Shown here: one piece after another, positions 59,425 through 64,000 of the stretch
How the letters are laid out: each line of letters begins with the position of its first letter
Position numbering within the stretch: position 1 is the first letter of the stretch
From: Tolypocladium sp. Sup5 PDA-1
Taxonomy: Eukaryota > Ascomycota > Sordariomycetes > Hypocreales > Ophiocordycipitaceae
Reading direction: 5' to 3'
Length of the DNA stretch: 64,000 bases
Assembly: GCA_000750105.3 (NCBI GenBank)
Contig: JPHH03000025.1
Coordinates: forward strand, 397,079 to 461,078
Position numbers and translations under genes: made by a program
The notes under the pieces: generated by a model
The model's input: the letters and a program-made list of their open reading frames with translations, nothing else
Databases searched by the model: none
What the model was told of the DNA's origin: nothing

Positions 59425-60288
59425 ATGTCGCAACACGCATTGTCCGACCAGCAGGTACGTTACGCCCAAGCACTGATGACGACGTCTCCCACGATGCAGC
59501 ACGAACCCCCCCCCCCCCCCGGCGGCCAGACCATTGCTAACGCGCGCGGCCGCTTCGCATCACGACCAGGTCGACAATGAGCTCCGCAAGATGACGGCCT
59601 TCATCAAGCAGGAAGCCATGGAAAAGGCCCGCGAAATCGAGATCAAGGCCAACGAAGAGTTCGAGATCGAAAAGTCCAAGCTCGTCCGCCAGGAGACGGA
59701 CGCGATCGATGGCCAATACGAGAAGAAGTTCAAGCAGGCCACCATGTCCCAGCAGATCGCCCGCTCCACCGTCGCCAACAAGACGCGGCTCAAGGTCCTT
59801 GGCGCCCGGCAGGAGCTGCTCGACAGCATATTCGAGGACGCCGAGAAGAAGCTCTCCGATGGTGCCAAGGATAAGGCCAAGTATCAGAAGGTTCTCAAGG
59901 GGCTCATCCTCCAGGGCTTCTACGCCATGAACGAGCCCGAGCTGCAGCTGCGCGCGCGCAAGAAGGACTACGACCTGGTCAAGAAGGCGGCCGAGGAGGC
60001 GGCCAAGGAGTACAAGAAGGAAGTCGGCAAGGACATTGAGAGCAAGATTCACGAGAAGGACCCTCTGCCCGACGGGCTGTATGCGCTTGCTTCCCCTGTG
60101 GCCCGCGGCGGACCTCTAGCTAACTGTTTTGACACAGGGCTGGTGGCGTCATCATCGTCGGCGGAGGCGGCAAGATTGACATCAATAACACGTTCGAGGC
60201 GAGGCTGGAGCTGCTTAAGGACGCTGCAGCCCCCGCCGTGCGAGAGTCGCTGTTCGGAAAGAACCCAAACCGCAAGTTCTTCGACTAG
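59425..60288 (+). CDS. vma4: V-type proton ATPase subunit E
   Basis: Three exons, 59425-59454, 59570-60078 and 60138-60288, encode 229 residues, the usual length. The protein starts MSQHALSDQQVDNELRKM. Residues 10 to about 110 are a long charged coiled coil (AFIKQEAMEKAREIEIKA), and the C-terminal head ends GGKIDINNTFEARLELL ... RESLFGKNPNRKFFD, all typical. Subunit E with G forms the peripheral stalks that hold the V1 head on the vacuolar membrane. The 10-codon first exon is followed by a 115-nt intron that carries a C15 run shortly before its branch site. The second intron (59 nt, GTATGC donor) joins DPLPDGL to AGGVIIVGGGG. Confidence 0.96.
59506..59520. repeat. C15 homopolymer inside an intron
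   Basis: Fifteen C residues in intron 1 of the V-ATPase E gene, 50 bp before the 3' splice site. Confidence 0.9.
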
Positions 60289-60564
60289 AATTGCTGTCGA
60301 AACTGGCTCGTGGCCATGCTGGAAGGGGATGGACTGTCCGGTGGCAAGTCCTGGAGGCCCCGAGGGGCAGAGGTGTGTGTGCATTTTGCAAGACTTGCAT
60401 TGTTTCCATCAGTCCCCGCGCGAACCGTAGCTTAAGCTTAGAGGCTGTAACATAAACCTGATTCCATACGTCTAACGCTGAACGTACATGGCAATGAAAA
60501 CGCTAAATATCCATTCGTGAATCCTTCATGAAATGACTCCTCCGGGAGTCGGGTGAGAGCCATC

Positions 60565-62491
60565 CTATTCGCCTGAAACAACAATGCAATCATCCTCCAC
60601 CGCCGGCGACTTTGGCTTCTTTTGCAGAAAGTTCTTCATGTAATCCTGCTGCCGTGGCAAGAAGGGGTCCTCTGCCTCGCCGGGGAGGTCAAACACGCTC
60701 TTCTTGGCTTTCCTGCGCGTCCGGACAGTGTTGGACAGCCGCTGTTGAACCCACTCGACGACGCTCTTGGCCTCTGTGCGTGCTAGCTTCATGCCCGAGT
60801 CGTTGATCTTCCTCCATATCTCTCGAAGCTTGGCAGCCAGCTCGTCAACCTCGTCGTTGAACGCCTTCTCGTCTTCGCGATCGTCGAATGCGTTGACGAC
60901 GGACCCATCGTCGACGGCAATGTCGAGGAGGATGATGCTGGCCTTGAGCTCCGCAAAGTCGGTCTTTAAGTTGATGGCGAAGGCGTCTCCGCCTAGTAGA
61001 TCGGTTATGCCTGTAACGGTAACAACGTCTTCGGGGCTGTGACGCGCGAGGGCAGTGTCGTTGAAGAGGAAGACGACGGCGAGTCTTCTTCTCAGGTCAT
61101 GGGTCCTTCGGTTGCTAGTCGGAAGGCAGAGGAGAGCATTGGCTCGTATGGTCTGGGCCTTGATCCCGGTGTGTAGTGAGAGACATGTTTTGAGACACTG
61201 TGTTGTTAGCCTGGGGACAAACGTGGTTCAGAGAAATGGCACTTACGAATGGGTCCCACGAAGTGGTTGGTATGGCATCGGCGAGGCGTTGGATGGCCTC
61301 TTCATATTCCATCAACACGTCGATGTTGCAAAGCAGGAACTTGTCCATGGACATCCGTAAGAGAGACTGTATCGCATACTCAACGGCTGGTACAGACATC
61401 TGGCGTGATATGGACCCGAGAAGCGAGAGGAGCGATAGAAGACACGCCCAGTCGCGGCCTTGATATGGCTCATGCCCCAGTTTGGATAAGGCCAACTCGG
61501 AGCCCTCATCTTTGAGATCCTCACCCGCGCCCAGGCGCATGAACAGCTCCTGTAGCCGCTCCGGAGTGAGAAGACGCTCCACCTGCTCTGGGCAATCCGC
61601 AATCATGTTGCAGTATTCTTGCCGCATGATGACAGATGTCTGGGTGCACAGCTCGTCGAGGATCCATTCCAACAGCGAATCTGGCAGGTTGTTCATCTTG
61701 CGGAGTATCGTCTGAGGCACGCCAGATGCTAGATGCTGCTCCCTGACTCTGGTGCTCCCTTGCGTTAACAGACTCCATGGTCCTTTCTTTCCCTCCTTCG
61801 GAGCTGGTTTAGATGAAGGCACGCTGTATTCTGCATCGAAGAAGCAGTACCGCAGTTGAGACTGCCCAGGTTCGGATCTCTGCACTGCCCTGAGAACTTT
61901 GCCAGCACCGTGTCCGCCGTTCTCCCTGACAATCTCAAGGACCGCGTCGCCGGACGCCCCGTTGCTTGTCGATGCTGCATTCTGCTTCGCCTCCTCGGCA
62001 GCAGTCTTGGCTCTCATGGAACTCGCGGTGGTGGCATCGTCCCGGCGGGCATCATTTGCCAGTGCCTTCATATCAAACTTGTGCTTCGGTATGATGGCCA
62101 GGGGCGACGCGGGAAACGCGACCGCCGTCCTCTTTGCCCTGGGCGTGGCATAAATGTCGTGTTGCGTCTTCTGCTGGGACGGTACGCCCGTCGTGGGCCG
62201 GCGGCGCCCGCCGAGCAGGGCCGTCAGGTCCTCGAGCGAGTCGTCCGAGGAGCCTCCATCGCTGTTGTCGTCATCAGACGCAGCTATCTCCGTGGCAGCG
62301 GGCCGGGCCGGGGTGGCTCTGAGGCTCAGCGGCGATGACGGCGGGAGTGGGGAGGGCGATGCAGGTAGGGTGCTGCGTGAAGCTCGAGGGGGCGTCTGTG
62401 GTTGCGACTGTGTCACGGGCTTGAAGAAGTTCAGGATGTTGCCGTTGCCTGCCCCGCTGTTGCACTTGTTCGCAGACCTTTGCGACGGCAT
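60565..62491 (-). CDS. Conserved nuclear protein, possibly SLF2/Nse6-like Smc5-Smc6 factor
   Basis: Two exons on the minus strand, 62491-61247 and 61197-60565, joined by a 49-nt intron, give 625 residues. The first 200 are disordered and basic/Ser-rich, with GNILNFFKPV near residue 17, which looks like a PCNA-binding (PIP-like) motif. Residues from about 250 to 540 are an all-helical folded domain (SLLEWILDELCTQTSVIM, ACLLSLLSLLGSISRQM, LLGGDAFAINLKTDF). The tail is basic with RTRRKAKKS and ends VEDDCIVVSGE, a fit to a SUMO-interacting motif. Fungal proteins of this make-up are annotated in databases as putative Smc5-Smc6 localization factor 2; the assignment here rests on general look only. 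The start MPSQRSANK was preferred because the in-frame codon further out is not ATG. It converges on V-ATPase E with 276 bp between the stops. Confidence 0.8.
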
Positions 62492-63574
62492 GGCGCGTTC
62501 TTCCCTCAAAGGAGATTTGGTGCGTCCCTTCGTCTTGGGAACGACTATCCGTAGAGGCCGTCTGAGCTGAGCGTGGATGTTTAGTCTCGTGAACGATTAA
62601 CGATCATGGATCAAGGATGCCATCATTGAATTTGGGTTGCAGGGTCTCGCGTCTCCTCGGCAGCTATCCGTGTCAGATCGAATGCGGGCAAGGCGGGCTA
62701 GCAAGGCGCCACCGTCGCGCCAAAACGTGGCGGCACATTCCCGCTTACATAATGGGTCTGGCCCTCAGGCACGCGTTGATGGTTCGAATGCAATGGCTGG
62801 CAATTTGGTAGGAATAAATATCAGCCACAAGTTTCTAGTACTCCGTATAAGGGTACGATTCACTTCTTTTCGGCTTCGTTTAAAAATCATGGCGATTTCA
62901 ATTTGCTTTCTAACATTTGCACTGAGTACTCCGTAGACTACGTTGGCCTTGTTTCACATACGAGTAATCCGTACCTCCGTATGCACAGAGAAATACGAAG
63001 CCGTACGAATACTCGTACAGGCAGGTGGCTGCTTCGATCCTCAATCTCCTGCGACCAGGGGTTACCCCTTGGCATGGAGCCTATGGAGGCCAAGATTTGC
63101 GCACGTCATGCCGACAGGGACACAAAAAGCTTGAACTCATCTCAGGGCCCGTGACTTGCGTCGTACGCTGCTCCATTCGTCGGCCTGGGGCAGCACGGTA
63201 ACACCACACGCCGTGAAACGGAGAAGGCTGAGCGCTGTATCGCACACGATTCCTGTGTCAGCCATGAGTTTGCAAGCAAGGCCAATTGGGGGAATATTGC
63301 GCCCGGGAAACGCGGCAGTTTCCCATTTCGGCGTTCATCTCGCACCACGTCCAGACCAGTCAATCTCGTCTTTGTTGCACAGTTGCAGCGTGCTCCATCC
63401 CAAGGCCACTTCTCCCTTCCAAATGGGGCAGCAGTATAGTGCCGGTCTGTGATGGGTATGGGCACTCGACACTGCCGCTCTGCTACAGGTCACAATCCCC
63501 AAGCCCTTACAGACGGTGGCATGATGGCCGTTTGTCCATTGTCCAGCTGCGAAGAACGAATCGCAGCGTATGGC

Positions 63575-63625
63575 GATGACGACGACGGTGACGACGCCGA
63601 CAACGCCGACAACGCCGACGACGAT
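63575..63625. repeat. GAC/GCC trinucleotide minisatellite
   Basis: Tandem GAC units followed by a 9-bp unit (ACGCCGACA) in about three copies. Confidence 0.85.
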
Positions 63626-63960
63626 TGCCGTTCTAGAAACGCGGTCGAAATACGGAGTAAGCAGGCCCGTGACGGCTGTCACCCCTTTGCTTCGCGACCC
63701 TGCTCGGCTACCGCTTCGACGGGAAAAGGGGCCGTTCGACGAGGCGAGACATTGTTGCGTCTTGAGCTGATTGGCGGCGCGGGTGATCGACTGCTGGTCT
63801 TCTGTGGAAGGTGAGACCTTTTGGATGCCAGTCGTGGCCTGGCAGGCTGGTCCGGATCAATCGCGACTCATCCGCGTCGCTGGAAATTTGCAACCGCAGG
63901 CCAAGAGGGTCCTCGGACAGGGGCGAGTCCCACGGAGGCACGGACTGAATTAATCGAACC

Positions 63961-63979
63961 GGGGGGGGGGGGGGGGGGG
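63961..63979. repeat. G19 homopolymer
   Basis: Nineteen G residues in a row, close to the window end. Confidence 0.9.
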
Positions 63980-64000
63980 TTTGTTTGTAGTTGGGGCGTT

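Larger units (their letters stand above)
62492..64000. other. Intergenic to the window end
   Basis: No gene is seen. TACTCCGTA words lie at about 62839-62847 and 62927-62935. A GACGCC-type minisatellite is at 63575-63625 and a G19 run at 63961-63979. Confidence 0.5.

Overview
The window is nuclear DNA of a filamentous ascomycete, most likely a sordariomycete and probably Hypocreales. The reasons are short introns with GTRAGT-type donors and CTRAC-type branch sites, a tetraspanin of the Pls1 type, a peroxisomal malate synthase, a C-terminal KA1-like Gin4/Hsl1 kinase, and secreted LysM, CBM18, CFEM and GH55-type proteins. The order is inferred from protein look and from the intergenic palindromes (TACTCCGTA / TACTTCGTA). 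No species can be named from the sequence.

Layout. 68-149 is an intron-containing tRNA-Gly(GCC). 2052-5898 is a Gin4/Hsl1-family protein kinase. 8524-10541 is malate synthase. 10542-22641 is a 12 kb gene-free stretch ending in a long pyrimidine-rich leader of a two-finger zinc-finger regulator (22642-23997). Another gene-poor stretch follows to 28181. From about 28.2 to 45 kb lies an accessory, partly decayed region of secreted or wall-active proteins: a small conserved protein (28182-28767), a dead aminoglycoside-phosphotransferase-like gene (28850-29600), a 5.8 kb dead gene coding a NucA/NucB-like nuclease domain fused to a GH55/pectate-lyase-type glucanase and a Cys-rich tail (30312-36089), an intact protein of unknown function (36771-37496), a LysM plus three CBM18 protein whose three tandem ConA/DUF1080-like repeats are cut off by stops (39333-42069), and two CFEM paralogues, one broken. 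From 46 kb on the genes are housekeeping-like: a Ctr copper transporter, the MADS factor Mcm1, tetraspanin Pls1, a NIPA-type transporter, V-ATPase subunit E and a nuclear protein that may be SLF2/Nse6-like.

How the genes fit together. The right-hand housekeeping genes are packed as convergent and divergent pairs, with NIPA and V-ATPase E sharing one 0.8 kb promoter region. The accessory block in the middle looks like a glucan/chitin-interaction locus (LysM, CBM18, GH55, CFEM) with an attached nuclease domain, now partly inactivated. All twelve in-frame stops in its two big genes are TAG or TAA, none TGA. That is what C-to-T change at CpA (RIP-type) would leave, though other readings are possible.

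Gene models were spliced by eye. Phases add up for every intact multi-exon model given. No database search was possible, so family names rest on recognised motifs.
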